From NCBI RefSeq assembly GCF_004011695.2, contig NC_082405.1, positions 1,674,001 to 1,738,000 on the forward strand: a stretch of DNA of 64,000 nucleotides, written 5' to 3'. The notes beneath the pieces were generated by a model, which made no database searches, had not been told where the DNA came from, and worked only from the letters and a program-made list of their open reading frames with translations. Positions 1-11,042 of the stretch are shown in pieces. A program made the position numbers and the translations under genes. Positions within the stretch are counted from its first letter, which is position 1; every line of letters begins with the position of its first letter. Source of the DNA: Ascochyta rabiei. Taxonomy: Eukaryota > Ascomycota > Dothideomycetes > Pleosporales > Didymellaceae.

Positions 1-85
1 AGAATAATGTGTTTAAGGCACTTAAGTAAGCCTATATTATACCTTCTATGTTAATTATATTTTATAGTAGTAAACTAATATATAT

Positions 86-1850
86 AGAGCCTAACGTCTT
101 AGATCTTATATAAGGCGTATATATTATAGAAGAGAAGAATAAACTATAGTATTCTTTTACTTACTACTTATAAAAGTTCTTAGAACCTAAAGAACACTAT
201 AATATATACAACAAAGACTTACTTCTAATTAAATTAGCTTTAGAACATTAATAATTATACGTAGAAAGCTGCTTAGAACTTACTATCTATACTAACTATA
301 AGAACCTAGTATACTTTACTACTACTAAGGTCTTAAATTAATAATAAGTACGTTAGTTTAAGATACTAAGGTAATATAAATTTAAGATACTGTATATACT
401 AGGTAAAGACAATAGTAGAGCTAATACGCTTATTAGATAATATATCGTTAAAAGAGAAAAGACAAAAAATTAGTTTGCAGTACTAGAAATTAATAATAAT
501 AGGTTACTTAGACGATTATAGTAACTAAATAATATAATATAAATTAAAAACAAATAGTTTATTATATTAGACGTACTAGAAGAACTTTAGAATAAAATTA
601 TAGCTAATTACTATAATAACCTACTATATAGACATCCTCAAATTACATATATAATAGTTCTTATTAAGTAATACTATAAGTTTAGTAATATAAAGAATAA
701 GGTTACTAAATCTTTTAAGAACTATATTAACTGTTAGTAAAATAAACATTGTACACACACAAAATATACAAAAATATAGGTAATAGAGCTACCTACAGCA
801 CTATAGATAAATATTTTAATAGTTTCTATTACATAGCTACCTATCTTAAGAGACCCTATTACTAGATATAACTATAACTTAATATTTGTTATAGTTAATA
901 GATTTACTAAGTATGCTAAAATAATACTGTTTTAATATAGTTATACTATAGAGTAGCTTATATAAGTATTTCTAGATTAATATATAAGGTATTATAGCAT
1001 ACTACAATTAATTATTAGTAATTAAGATAAGCCTTTTACGTTAAACTACTAGACTACACACTTAGCAGCTATTAGTACTAAGATAAAGCTTTTAATAGCC
1101 TGTTATCTATAGATAGATAGATAGACTAAAAGAATAAATTAGACTATAGAAACATACCTATAAATATACAGTAATTAGTAGTAAGATAACTAGGTGTTAC
1201 TATTACCTATAGTATAGATTACATATAATAGTAAATTATTAGAAGTAATAAGAAAATTACTATTCTTCCTAAATTATAGGATGCACCTAAACCTCTTTAC
1301 TAGAAGTTTAGACACACTAATTTAGACTAAATTAGCAATATCTTTAGTAGTAAGACAAAAAGAATCGTATAAAAAGGTACTAGAAAATATTAGTAAGGCT
1401 TAAGAACAAGTAATCTTATATGTTAACTAGAAAAGAAAAACAGCACCTTAGCTAAAAGAGAGGGATACAGTCTATCTCTTTATAAAAATCTTTTACATAT
1501 AAAGAATAATAAAAAAACTAGACTACGTTAACGTTAGACTATTTTTAATTTCTAAGCAGATAAGCCTAGTTAACTATAGAGTTAACCTACTAAAGGATGT
1601 AAAGATCTATCTAGTGTTCTACATATTACTATTAGAACTAGCTAACCCTAGAACGCCTGTTTAAGAGAACTTCTATTATTAAGCTAATATTAAGATAAAT
1701 AGGAAGTTAAAAAAATTATAATATATAAGGGAAATAGCAATTAATAAAGGTATCTAGTTAAATAATTAGAATACCTAGACTTAAAAAATATATAGAAACT
1801 ACCTATATATCTTATAAGCTACTACTAATTAGTATATAAGTACTATAATT
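86..1850 (+). mobile_element. Decayed Ty3/gypsy chromovirus pol, 3' part (RNase H, integrase, chromodomain)
   Basis: Read on the plus strand through RIP-type stops, the order of domains is that of a Ty3/gypsy polyprotein. RNase H traces lie at about 86-420, with a YTNYKNLVYFTTTK match to the family's YTDHKNL block and then GKDNSRANTL, the decayed GK(E/D)N.RADALSR linker. A zinc-binding integrase remnant follows (around 600-780). The integrase core starts near 830 with LPILRDPITRYNYNLIFVIV and continues with DKPFT near 1028 and a decayed TDGQTER-like block near 1115. A chromodomain-like tail ends near 1830. Reverse transcriptase and gag would lie left of the window. No LTR was identified. It is a dead copy, with stops in every domain. 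Confidence 0.8.
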
Positions 1851-2556
1851 TACTATAGACTTATTAATTAAGCTAAGAGTGCTCTAGGTAGCTAGCGAGG
1901 TATATATGCTAATAGACGCTATAGAATAGTTAGAATTAACTTCCTTAGCTAGGTCTAACTTACTAGCCTTAACTATTCTATTTACTAAATATAGTGCCTT
2001 TTACTACGCACGTTTATTTACCTATTTTAGAATTTTCTTATTATATAATAATTACGTAATTATAGTTATAAGAAGTAACTTATTTTCTTCTACCTCTTTC
2101 TAATACTATTTGTAAGTCTTATCTAATAATACCTAAGATATATTTCTATATAGCTTACTAGCCTTTATACACTTAGTACACTTTAGACTTTTTAGACTAC
2201 CTAGCATAATATAGTACTTATAGCCGCTAAAGAAATAATAATTATAGGGGACTTTAGTAGAAGTATTAGCTTAATAGATTACTAATATAAGATAGATATT
2301 TTAGGTATATAAGAACATCTTAACTTATAGGTTACTAGATATAGAGATTATAGATTATATAAAACTCTAATAGATAATTATATAGTTTAAGAATAAAATA
2401 AAGAGAAAGAGAGGATAGTATTATAATTCTGTACTAGGGTACAGCATAAACATAAGTACTAGCTAACTAAGACCTCTTACTCTAGTCTAAAGGAACAAAC
2501 TATAGAGAAGAATAGAATAGAGAGGGATATTATATAACTACTTATTAATAAGTATA
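1851..2556. other. AT-rich spacer, no gene recognised
   Basis: RIP-like sequence between two transposon relics. It may contain the gypsy 3' LTR or part of another element, but no protein match, terminal repeat or RNA gene could be recognised by eye. Confidence 0.5.
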
Positions 2557-4419
2557 ACGTATTTAACGGGTAAGTTAGCTACACAGGTAAGTTAGCTACT
2601 CTGCTAAGACTACACTAACATTCTACTCTATTATAGCTTACATTAGCCTATATTAGTATTGTTTATAGTAGTATAGTATATAATATTATTTAGTAACACC
2701 TTCTTTAGGCTTTTTACACGTACGTAAGTTATGCTCTACGTTATAGCACTTTTTACAGCGTCTTTAGGTTACCTTACCTGCTTTAACACGTACTTACTTC
2801 CTTACCTTCTTACTATTACTACGCGCCCTAAACTTAGTTAGAGTAGTTAATTAAAGGCCTTTCTTAGCTGTTAGGACTCCCTTCTGCTACAACTACTTTC
2901 TTTTATGCAATTTACGTTACGTAGCAGCCTTATTTACTACTTAAAGCCTAGTAATCTTCCTTTAAGCTAATACTAGCTTATACGCTACTATAGCTGCGCC
3001 TTTAGTAAGCTTTTTAAAGGCCTTAACTATTAAAGTTAGTAAGCTGCTTGCATGCCTTTAAATCCTCTCTTAAACTAGCTTTAATTATAACCCTAATTAC
3101 AGGGTAGTACTTAGGGTTTAGGACTGCTAGGGCTTATCTTCTATAGTAGGTAGCGGTAAGGTACGTAGGCGGACATTAAGACCTATTATAACCTGTTCTA
3201 GGTTAAAGAGGACTATTCCAGCGCCTTAGAAGCCTTTTTAGATATTGCTAAAAGTAAATGTCTCCTTATAGGCGTCTATAAAGCATAGTAGAAACTTAGT
3301 TTTAGTAATATAAGTAATATAGTTATATATAAGAATCTTAGCTTAGCGCCTATATACCTTCTTTAGAGGGGTAAAACAACCTATATCTAGTAGTTATAAG
3401 AGGTAAGATAAGTATAGAGGTATATATAGTGTAATAATCTTTACTTCCTTATAGTATTATTAAGAGTTAAGGGAGTTATAGCTCTTGTAGCTATTAATAA
3501 GGAGCAGCTAGTGCACTCCTTAGGTGCGCGTCTTTATATAGGCATTAAAGTGCTTTAACTAGTCTAGACTAAGCTTATTAGTAGTCTATCTGTTCTTAGA
3601 GACTCTAATAACCTAGTTGTAGGGCAGGTTGTCCTCTTTATACTAGGCAGAGACGTAGTTACAGCCTTTAAAGATAATAAAGGGTAGAATAGCCTACCCT
3701 ATGCTATTAATGCCCTATATAACTATTATCTACTCTTAATTACCCTACTACACTACCTTTAGCTATCCTTAACACTCTAAACCTGTAATAACTACTTCTA
3801 TAGATATCTAGCCTATTATAAAGCCTATCTTATTAAAGTTATATCTATTATTATCCTAGATACTATACTTAGCTTTAACATTTACTATAAGTCTAAACTA
3901 GCCTTATATAATCTCTAGATCCTTATAGAGAACTTTCTTATAGTTATACTTATAATTAAACTTTACTTTAAGGTTAGGGCAGCGCTTAACAAATATATTA
4001 GGCTAGTTTATGCTAATATAGCCTATATTACGCTTAGCACGCAAAGAATTAGCTATATTAGCTATAGCAGCTAGCTAAGAGGTAAATTCTTATATATCTA
4101 GCTTAAGAATATACTTAGTAATTATATCCTCCTTAGTCTAATCTATATTCTGTTAACTTAGCGTATAATTAGCTTATATAGGTTATTCTATATATTAATT
4201 ATATAGTATACTATAAGGCGTGTTGTATATAGCTATAGCGCATTATATAGTAAGGTTTACGTCTTATTTAAGTGCCTAGAGCGTAAGCTGTATTACAGCC
4301 TCTTTTAAGGGCGTAGGTTTATATTATTATTAAGTTATTACGTTATAAGGTAGAATGTTAGTATAGTCTTAGCAGAGTAGCCAACTCGCCTATGTAGCTA
4401 ACTTACCTATTAAATACGT
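2557..4419 (-). mobile_element. Fot1/pogo-type DNA transposon, RIP-mutated, complete ends
   Basis: The two ends form terminal inverted repeats of about 70 bp. The left end begins ACGTATTTAACGGGTAAG and the right end, read on the other strand, begins ACGTATTTAATAGGTAAG. Both are flanked by TA (2555-2556 and 4420-4421), the target duplication of Tc1/mariner-pogo elements. Within each TIR a GTAAGTTAGCTAC-type subrepeat occurs twice. The length, 1863 bp, is typical of fungal Fot1-family elements such as those of Pleosporales. The single coding relic is on the minus strand. Differences between the two TIRs are mainly transitions, as expected of RIP. Confidence 0.85.
2695..4330 (-). pseudogene. Fot1/pogo DDE transposase relic
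   Basis: Minus-strand translation through stop codons recovers the DDE_1 superfamily transposase of fungal Fot1/Tan1 elements. Landmarks in order are an N-terminal helix-turn-helix region with a NIGYISIN-like block, FVKRCPNLKVKFNYKYNYKK (family F(V/I)KR.PEL...R..YD), the catalytic-block remnant YNFNKIGF (family NFDETGF), an AILPFIIFKG block (family PPFIIFAG), a decayed second catalytic block LINSYKSYNSLN (family LDGHESH), and a C-terminal zinc knuckle RRCKKCYNVEHNLRTCKK. Many Gln and Trp positions are stops, and catalytic Asp has become Asn, both C-to-T/G-to-A effects. It cannot encode active transposase. Confidence 0.85.
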
Positions 4420-5663
4420 TAATATATATAACTACCTATTAATAAGTATAGTATAATATACTTATCTATAAGCACCCTTATATATTTTATAAGATTAACT
4501 CTAGTTACTTATTAATAAGTACTCTATCTTCTTAGTATATAGTTAGTAGAAACACAACCCTTATAGTTTGTATTTAACCTTATTAATTAAGTTTATCTTT
4601 AGAATCTTAACCTACTCTTAAACAAGACAGTCTACTCTGTTCTATTTATTACACCCTATCTTTACAAGCTTTACTTAGCTAATAACCCTAACTAATCTAC
4701 TAGTGCTTATCCCTAAGAACTAATAGGATTAGTACTTATAGTCTTTAACTAAAGTATAACTTTAACAGTCTATTAACTACTAGAAGGGTAACTAGTAATC
4801 CTACCTAAGATTTATAGTGTAAATAAAACGCTAGAGCCTAGACTATACTGCGTAAAGGTCTAAGTAAGGTATTATATATAGTAAGGCTAATAGCTTACTA
4901 TTACTACTAGTATATAGATAAGATCCCCTATAAATAAGTAAATTCTAGTCTAGTTTACGTAGGAATAGGGCTGTAGAAGCTGCTAGCAATCCTCTTATAG
5001 ACATTACTAGTTAGAGACTTACTAATCTAACCTATAAGGCAGACAACGTCTAACTACTTACGCCACTAGCAGCCTTAGCCCTAGATTAAGGCACCTAATT
5101 CCTTAGGAGATTGTAGAGAGTAAACAGTAGGTATGCCTAGAGTAACTCTTAGCCTAGTACTAGGCGCTATATATACTATATAGGAAGTAAATAATACTTC
5201 TTATAAACTACCTACTTAGTATATACTTATTACGCTTTCTATAGCCTTAGCTATATAGGTTTTAGAGCTAATAACTACTAAAGTATTATTTATAGTAATA
5301 TCTAGTAGAAGTAATAGCTTACTAACTAGCTGCTAATAAAGGTATAAAGGAGAACTTAGCCTTAGCTAGTTTTTTTTTTTAAAGAATTGTCTACCTAGCT
5401 GCGCAGTAACGCTGCTCTAGTAATACGCTAAGTAAACGTTATAAGGATAGGATTACTAGCGTTCTTTATATACTAAATTACTTTCTATCCTTATAAATAT
5501 AAACTAATAGACCCCTCCTAGCGCTATATTTCTCCTACTAAGTTTTTCCCTCTAGAGGAGGTTTTTCTAGAGCTTAATAATATTACTAGAAACCTCTATA
5601 CAGTTTAGGACGAACCTTTAAAGAGAGTAGGGGAAAGGCTATTATTATAAGTGTCCTCTCTAC

Positions 5664-5840
5664 GCTAGGAAATACCTATTAGGCTCTTAGCCTTAGACTC
5701 TTAGCCTTAGGCATATAGATACGTCTACCTCTAACCTAAGGGTAATAATTACTATTCTAGCTACTGTCTTACTATTAAAGTAAGTATTATAACCTTTTTA
5801 AGGTATACTTAGCATAGTAGGCAGAGCTATAGCCTTAATA
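5664..5840. repeat. Direct repeat, copy 1 (~175 bp)
   Basis: Starts around ACCTATTAGGCTCTTAGCC and runs to AGCTATAGCCTTAATA. It matches copy 2 at 6130-6303 over its whole length with few changes, mostly transitions. Inside it is a short internal duplication (CTCTTAGCCTTAGA followed by CTCTTAGCCTTAGG). It lies within the inverted-arm element. Confidence 0.8.
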
Positions 5841-6129
5841 TTATGCTTACTTTAATAGCTATAGTATAGCGTAAGTTTAAATTATACTAGTAGACCTAGT
5901 CTACCTATAGATAGTTAACTACCCTACACAGGTCTAGTCTTAGCTAAGCTAGCTTATCTGTAGGTAAGCTAAGGCACAGCCCTATTACGTAGGCTAGTGC
6001 TATTGCTGCTAGAAGGTCTAGTACTTAGGATAAGAGAGAGATCTCTCTAAGCAGCTATAGGTGTGTGTTAGATCCTAGCACTATAGATACCTGCCTATTA
6101 GGCCTAGGTTAGGCACTTATTAAGAAGAG

Positions 6130-6303
6130 CAGATATTATTAGGCTCTTAGCCTTAGACTCTTAGCCTTAGGCATGTAGATGCGTCTACCTCTAACCTAAG
6201 GGTAATAAGTACTGTTCTAGCTACTGTCTTACTATTAAAGTAAGCATTATTACCTTTTTAAGGTATACTTAGCATAGTAGGCAGAGCTATAGCCTTAATA
6301 ATA
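6130..6303. repeat. Direct repeat, copy 2 (~175 bp)
   Basis: Same orientation as copy 1, offset about 468 bp. It shares CTTAGCATAGTAGGCAGAGC and the flanking AAAGTAAG palindromic stretch. The spacer between the copies (5841-6129) is the least AT-biased part of the block. Confidence 0.8.
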
Positions 6304-7113
6304 CCTTAGCTAGGTTCTAGAGTAAGCCTAGAGACCTACTAGCTACACACATATATAATATTTACAAACCTTAAGACTTATCTATTAAGAATTTATCTTA
6401 TCTCTTAAATATTACCCTATTATTTGTTCTATCTTACTCTACTCTATTACCTACCTATAGTAACCTTATAGTTATTAAGCTTACTATAGTCTTAGTAGTA
6501 AAGGATAGATTTATAAACATTTATTTCTAAAGGCTAGACTAGTAGATCTATATAAACGTCTATATTAGAGCTACTAGAGGTAGTATAGGATTCTATAGAG
6601 GTACCTATCCTAGAGGTGTTTAAAATATTAAAGTAGTACTTTAGTTAAAGACTGTAAGCACTAATTCTATTAGTTGTTAGGGATAAGTACAGTTACTAGA
6701 TTAGTAAGGGTTATTAACTTAGTAAAGCTTATAAAGATAGGGTGTAATAAATAGTATAGAGTAGACTGTTTAGTATAAGAGTATGTTAAGATTCTAAAGA
6801 TAAACTTAATTAATAAGGTTAAACATAAACTATAAGGGTTATGTTCCTACTAACTATATACTTTAATAATAGTAGTAGTAGTATAGACTAATTAGTGTTA
6901 GAAGTCCTCTAATTACCCTAAGCAGTAATTATACTAATTACTAATTATACTAATTATACTAAGCCTAATTATATTATGTAATATTTAGCATCTTACTAAG
7001 TACTAACACTGTTATATTTACTTACGCTAAACCTAATAACTTATTATAATTACTATGCCCTATACACTATAATTAGCTTATATCCTTTCTATATTCTATA
7101 GATTATAATATAT

Positions 7114-7495
7114 AGGCTCCTACTATAGGACTGTAATCTTATATATACTATCCCCTTAAACAAACTAAACTATTAAACTACTAAAGTAGCCTAACTCCTC
7201 TTGTCTTATATAGTCTTAGACTTACACAGAACGTTAAACTAATTAATTAATTAATTAATTAATTAATTTAGAACAATAGCCTACTTATAGAGTAGTTTTA
7301 CACAACTCTAATTTAACAGAATAACAGCTCTTCTTAACAACCTAGGGCACAGGCCCTTACTATATGACTGTAAACATATATCTACTATCCCTTTGTACAA
7401 ATAGACTCTTTAAATTACTAGAGCAGCTTAACTACTCTCGTCTTATATAGTCTTATACTCACACAGGACATTAAACTTATTAATTAACTAATTAA
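7114..7495. repeat. Diverged tandem duplication (unit ~145 bp, offset ~237 bp)
   Basis: 7114-7260 and 7351-7495 align in order: AGGC..TTACTATA..GACTGTAA, a TACTATCCC block, then GTCTTATATAGTCTTA, then an ACACAGRACRTTAAACT block, and both end in a TTAA-rich run. The copies are strongly diverged. They may be remnants of an LTR or of a subterminal transposon region. Nothing coding was seen. Confidence 0.65.
7232..7267. repeat. (AATT)n microsatellite
   Basis: Uninterrupted TTAA/AATT tetranucleotide run of about 35 bp at the end of the first duplicated unit. A shorter interrupted version ends the second unit near 7480. Confidence 0.9.
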
Positions 7496-7542
7496 TAAAG
7501 ACTAATTCTCCTTATGCCTTTATACCTTTAGGTACAGGGAGG

Positions 7543-7681
7543 GTTAGAAGTGCTGACTAGGATGCGGGACGGAAGCGGAATGTAAAGGCACCGAGTCGGA
7601 TGTGAGTCGGGGCATGGACCCTTTGAGGGACCGGTGCTTTACACCCTCCTTATATACTATAGATAACTAGTCAGCGCTAAC
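7543..7681. repeat. Nested palindromic element at the AT/GC boundary
   Basis: The outer arms are GTGCTGACTAG (7550-7560) and CTAGTCAGCGC (7667-7677), extended outward by GTTAG and CTAAC. The inner arms are GTAAAGGCACC (7582-7592) and GGTGCTTTAC (7633-7642). The 139-bp unit could fold into a two-stage cruciform. It is GC-rich and lies exactly where the RIP-like block ends. It may be a tiny MITE or the end of a larger element. Confidence 0.6.
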
Positions 7682-8200
7682 GTCTAATTATGGCTGAAAA
7701 TGGGCTATTGCGGATCATCCTAAAGTATCAAGACTCCCGTTGGGTAATAATCCTGACAATGGCCCTAGCTCTTAGTGAAAGTGAAGGTCTGGAAGGATCG
7801 ACGAAGTCAGATGGAACCCGCTAGTAGGTTGTGCCATCTGATCCTATCGGAAGTCCTGACAATGAACCAGCGAAAACCTTGAATCGCGCACTTCAAAATA
7901 GACTGGGAAACCTCCCTATTGTGCCTAACGTTGGAGAGCTCGAACAGGTCGACGTTGATCTTCAAGACGCGTTCCTTCGGCCGGGACTTGCCGGATGCAT
8001 TCAAGCGCGCTCTCTATGATGGCTGCAAAATCTTCTCTCACGCTTGGGTGAAAAGCACGCGCGGAGCGGAGTGGGCCAAGCATCCGCCTAGAACAGTCCC
8101 GTGCTGGCGCTTGCCGTCAATCCAGTGCGTCCGAACTTCTTGAGCTAACGCCTCTCGCCTGAAGCACCCTCAGGCTGTTGCGGAGAAACATCGGTTCATC
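7682..8200. other. 5' region of the Zn2Cys6 gene, no gene seen
   Basis: Normal-composition DNA upstream of the regulator gene. Several short overlapping frames on both strands carry no recognisable protein and look random. Probably promoter and 5' leader. Confidence 0.6.
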
Positions 8201-10669
8201 ATGAGCGCATATCCCGATCCCAATGAGAACGCGCCGCATCCCTACACGACGCTCTACCCGCAGCATCCCAATACGCAGCAGCTCGATGGCCAGACTTCAC
8301 GCGGATTGCTTGGAGCGCCGGGAGTGTCTGGAGCGCCAGGAGTGTCCTATCCACCACCGCCAGAGCCGGGCTACCCCAAAATTGAGAACATCAACGAAGT
8401 GCTGCAGGCACAAGCTCTCCACGCGAATCATGCCCTGACCGACCAGCGACCCCTGCCGCCGCCTGGACAGGGCCACGGGCAGGTCCAGATAGCTTCGGCG
8501 CAGCAGCAGAGCAACATTGACAGTAACAACACCAACCACGGTCACGGTCACGGTCACAGCCACAGCCACGGTCACAGCCACGGTCACAACCACAAGCCCA
8601 ATCGCCTCCGCAAGGCCTGCGATTCGTGCAGCATCCGCAAGGTCAAGTGCGATGAGTCCGGGCCGCCGTGCCGTGCCTGCCTTGCGTTGGAGATTCCGTG
8701 CACCTTCGACCGCCCCAGCAGGAGACGAGGCCCTCCCAACCGCCATGCCGAAGCCATCAAAAAGCGCCGTCTGGACGAGACAGACCCCGCCTCGGGCCAG
8801 CCGTCGCCGCAGTCGCCCACCAATGCCGCCCACGCCCTGGCCCAGTTGCAGTCGTCGACGCCTACGCAGCTGTCCGCCGACGCCATTTGTCCGCTCAACA
8901 CCATGAACGCCCTCATCGACGACTTCTTCACCCACATCCACCCGCTGTGTCCCTTCCCGCACGAACCGTCGTTCCGAGAAGCATGGGCGCGCCGCGAAGA
9001 CTATACCAATCCATCTTTTCTGGCCCTGCTGGCTTCGATGATTGCCTGTCTCGTGGCATCGTTCCCGCGCAAGCCACGTCTTCACCTGAAGACGCAGACG
9101 CGCCACGAATACCCCTCCCACCTCTCTCTGGTCGACAAGTGTCGCGAGGTGTGTACCCAGGCGCGAGGACCTGGCTATCTTGACCGGCCCAGCTTGAACG
9201 TATATGATGCCTGCACGAGTTACTTCCTAGGCCTGACGGGCGCGTATGTTTTCCAATGGCGCCAGCTACGGCTCTATTTTGCCGAGTGCCTGACCATCAT
9301 CCGCTCCTTGGGCCTGCACAAGGCACACGACCAGGGCTACACTCATCTGGGAGCTGTGCCGAGCGCGTGGGGCTCAGATGGCCCAAATTTCGACGGCGCA
9401 CACGACTTCAAGCTGGATCACATCACCGAGCAGATTGGTCGGAGGCTGTTCTGGACTGTCTTCGTTGGCGTACGGTAAGATTTGCGTGTACGGGAGAGTA
9501 TCCGTATGTGCTGACCGTGGCGCAGGACAATCCAGCAACTTGGCGCCTCATTCAGCGAGCTGACAATTGCGCCCGCAACACCCACCGAGCCCCTGCCGCC
9601 ACTGCCTGTTGAAGTAGACGATGTTCACATCTTCCCAGACGAAATACAAGCCCAGCAGTCCGGTGTTATCCCTCTCATCACAGGCTTCAACGTAAATGTC
9701 CGCATCTTCTTGTCGTACTCTTCGCTCTCTACTGCCGAGATGGCATTCGGCATGGATGAGGTCTTTGACTGGGATCGACAGCAGCGCATATTCGAGCAGA
9801 GCTTGCAGCGCTGTAGGCAGATCCTCGAAAGCCTACCAGACGTCCTCAAGGTACAGTCTAAAGCCGCACGTGACAACCTGGCACAACCCAAGCAGCCGTA
9901 CTTCCCACCTTTACCTGACTTCGACGGCATGCGTGAGCCTGCACTGAACAGTTTTAGTACTGCCGAAGCCCAGGACCTGCGTCGTTATGAGATCCAAAAG
10001 GCCAACGTGTATGCTAGCCACTTGGCTACGCGCTCCTATCTTGTCGAGAAGTACTTTATGCTTCAAGAGAAGGCCAGCACAAAAGCTCAGAGCAATATTC
10101 GGAGCTCCCCTAGCGCCCTGGCGACCGGATTGGACAGGTTCGTATCCAGCTCTACTTCAGACGCCGAGGCCCTTGAGAAGATCATGTCCGAAGAGCGAGA
10201 GCTTGTCGTCAAGGACCTTCTTGTGGTGCTCGGCAGCATCGACATGGTCAACATGGAGCCAAATGGAGACTCATTCGTAAGTATACTGCTTCAGTTGCGA
10301 GATTCTGATTTTCTCTATCAAGCCGATGAACTGCACTTGTCTTGTCCGACTCACTTCATCCTGCACACACAAAACTTGAGCCCGATCGCCAGCTTACGGT
10401 TTGTTCCGACACAGATCCAAAAGATACGCTCAATTGCCAGCACACTGCTGGTAGTGCCCAAGGAGAGAAAGGGCAGCGTGGCTCTGCAGCATCAGGACTA
10501 TCTGTACAAGTTCCTTGAGATCCTTGGGAAATTGGAGCGGGCTAGTCCTGAGGCTAGCGACCCGTCCGACGCAAACATGGACGAAGAGACTGAGCTGAGA
10601 TTGTGGGCCGATTTACGTGACCATCAGCTGAAGTTTCAAGAGCAAGGCGGGGTTTATGGGTTCTCTTGA
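8201..10669 (+). CDS. Zn2Cys6 fungal transcription factor (759 aa, 3 exons)
   Basis: Nuclear DNA-binding regulator. Exons are 8201-9474, 9526-10276 and 10415-10669; the introns have GTAAGA..GCGCAG and GTAAGT..ACACAG ends. The second intron is 138 bp and in frame without a stop, so a retained form of 805 aa is possible; removing it restores KIRSIASTLL directly after the DSF block, as in relatives. The binuclear zinc cluster is at C140, C143, C150, C157, C160 and C167, followed by a basic RRRGPPNRHAEAIKKRR linker. The middle region, about 225-480, fits the fungal-specific transcription factor domain (PF04082). Just before the zinc cluster is a His-Gly/His-Ser run (113-131). The N-terminus is Pro/Gln-rich. 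Targets cannot be told from sequence. Confidence 0.9.
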
Positions 10670-11042
10670 GACGAAATCTAGGACGAGCAGCAAAAAATCA
10701 TGTTGTCGCGAGGTTGATCCATAGTACTGCGCAGGACTCCTGGGCCTTGCACAACAACCTCCGACGATGTTACATCAGCACACCAACTTGGCAACAGAAA
10801 GTGGGCTCTACTTTGTTTGCAGGCAACGCCAACGAGACGAACTTTGTTATGATGGTCGCAGACGCTGTAAACCAAGGTGGAGCTCAGATTCTCAACCACC
10901 ACGACTTGCATATGCCACCCCCCAAAATCGTAGAAATACACCTGTCGTACAAAAACTTATACAAAGCGAAACATGTCTGCGCTCCTGATGTTTCCAGGCT
11001 AGGAAAGACGGTTCTACGCTGAATCACCGCTGTTCTTGCCGT
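10670..11042. other. Convergent intergenic region
   Basis: Lies between two converging genes, so it should hold both 3' ends. Short frames here have no recognisable product. No repeat seen. Confidence 0.6.

Larger units (their letters stand above)
4536..6862. mobile_element. Unidentified element with ~225-bp inverted terminal arms
   Basis: The segment about 4536-4765 reappears inverted at about 6635-6860. For example AAACTATAAGGGTT lies near 6821 and its complement, AACCCTTATAGTTT, near 4556. The arms are long and diverged, with substitutions that are mostly transitions. The interior is AT-rich, encodes nothing recognisable, and carries a direct repeat of about 175 bp (see 5664 and 6130). 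Long arms around a non-coding core fit a non-autonomous DNA transposon (MULE-like or foldback-like), or two copies of one repeat that inserted in opposite orientation. No target duplication could be fixed with confidence, so the class is open. Confidence 0.6.
1..7540. repeat. AT-rich RIP-like transposon block
   Basis: This stretch is strongly AT-rich and TA-rich and has no open reading frame of useful length in any frame. CpA is scarce and TpA abundant, and recognisable transposon protein sequence is interrupted by TAA and TAG at places where relatives carry Gln (CAA, CAG). That is the pattern left by RIP (CpA to TpA), the premeiotic mutation of repeats known in filamentous ascomycetes. Composition changes abruptly near 7540, where normal coding-density DNA begins. 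The block holds at least three separate elements, listed individually. The left edge of the window cuts the first one. Confidence 0.9.
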
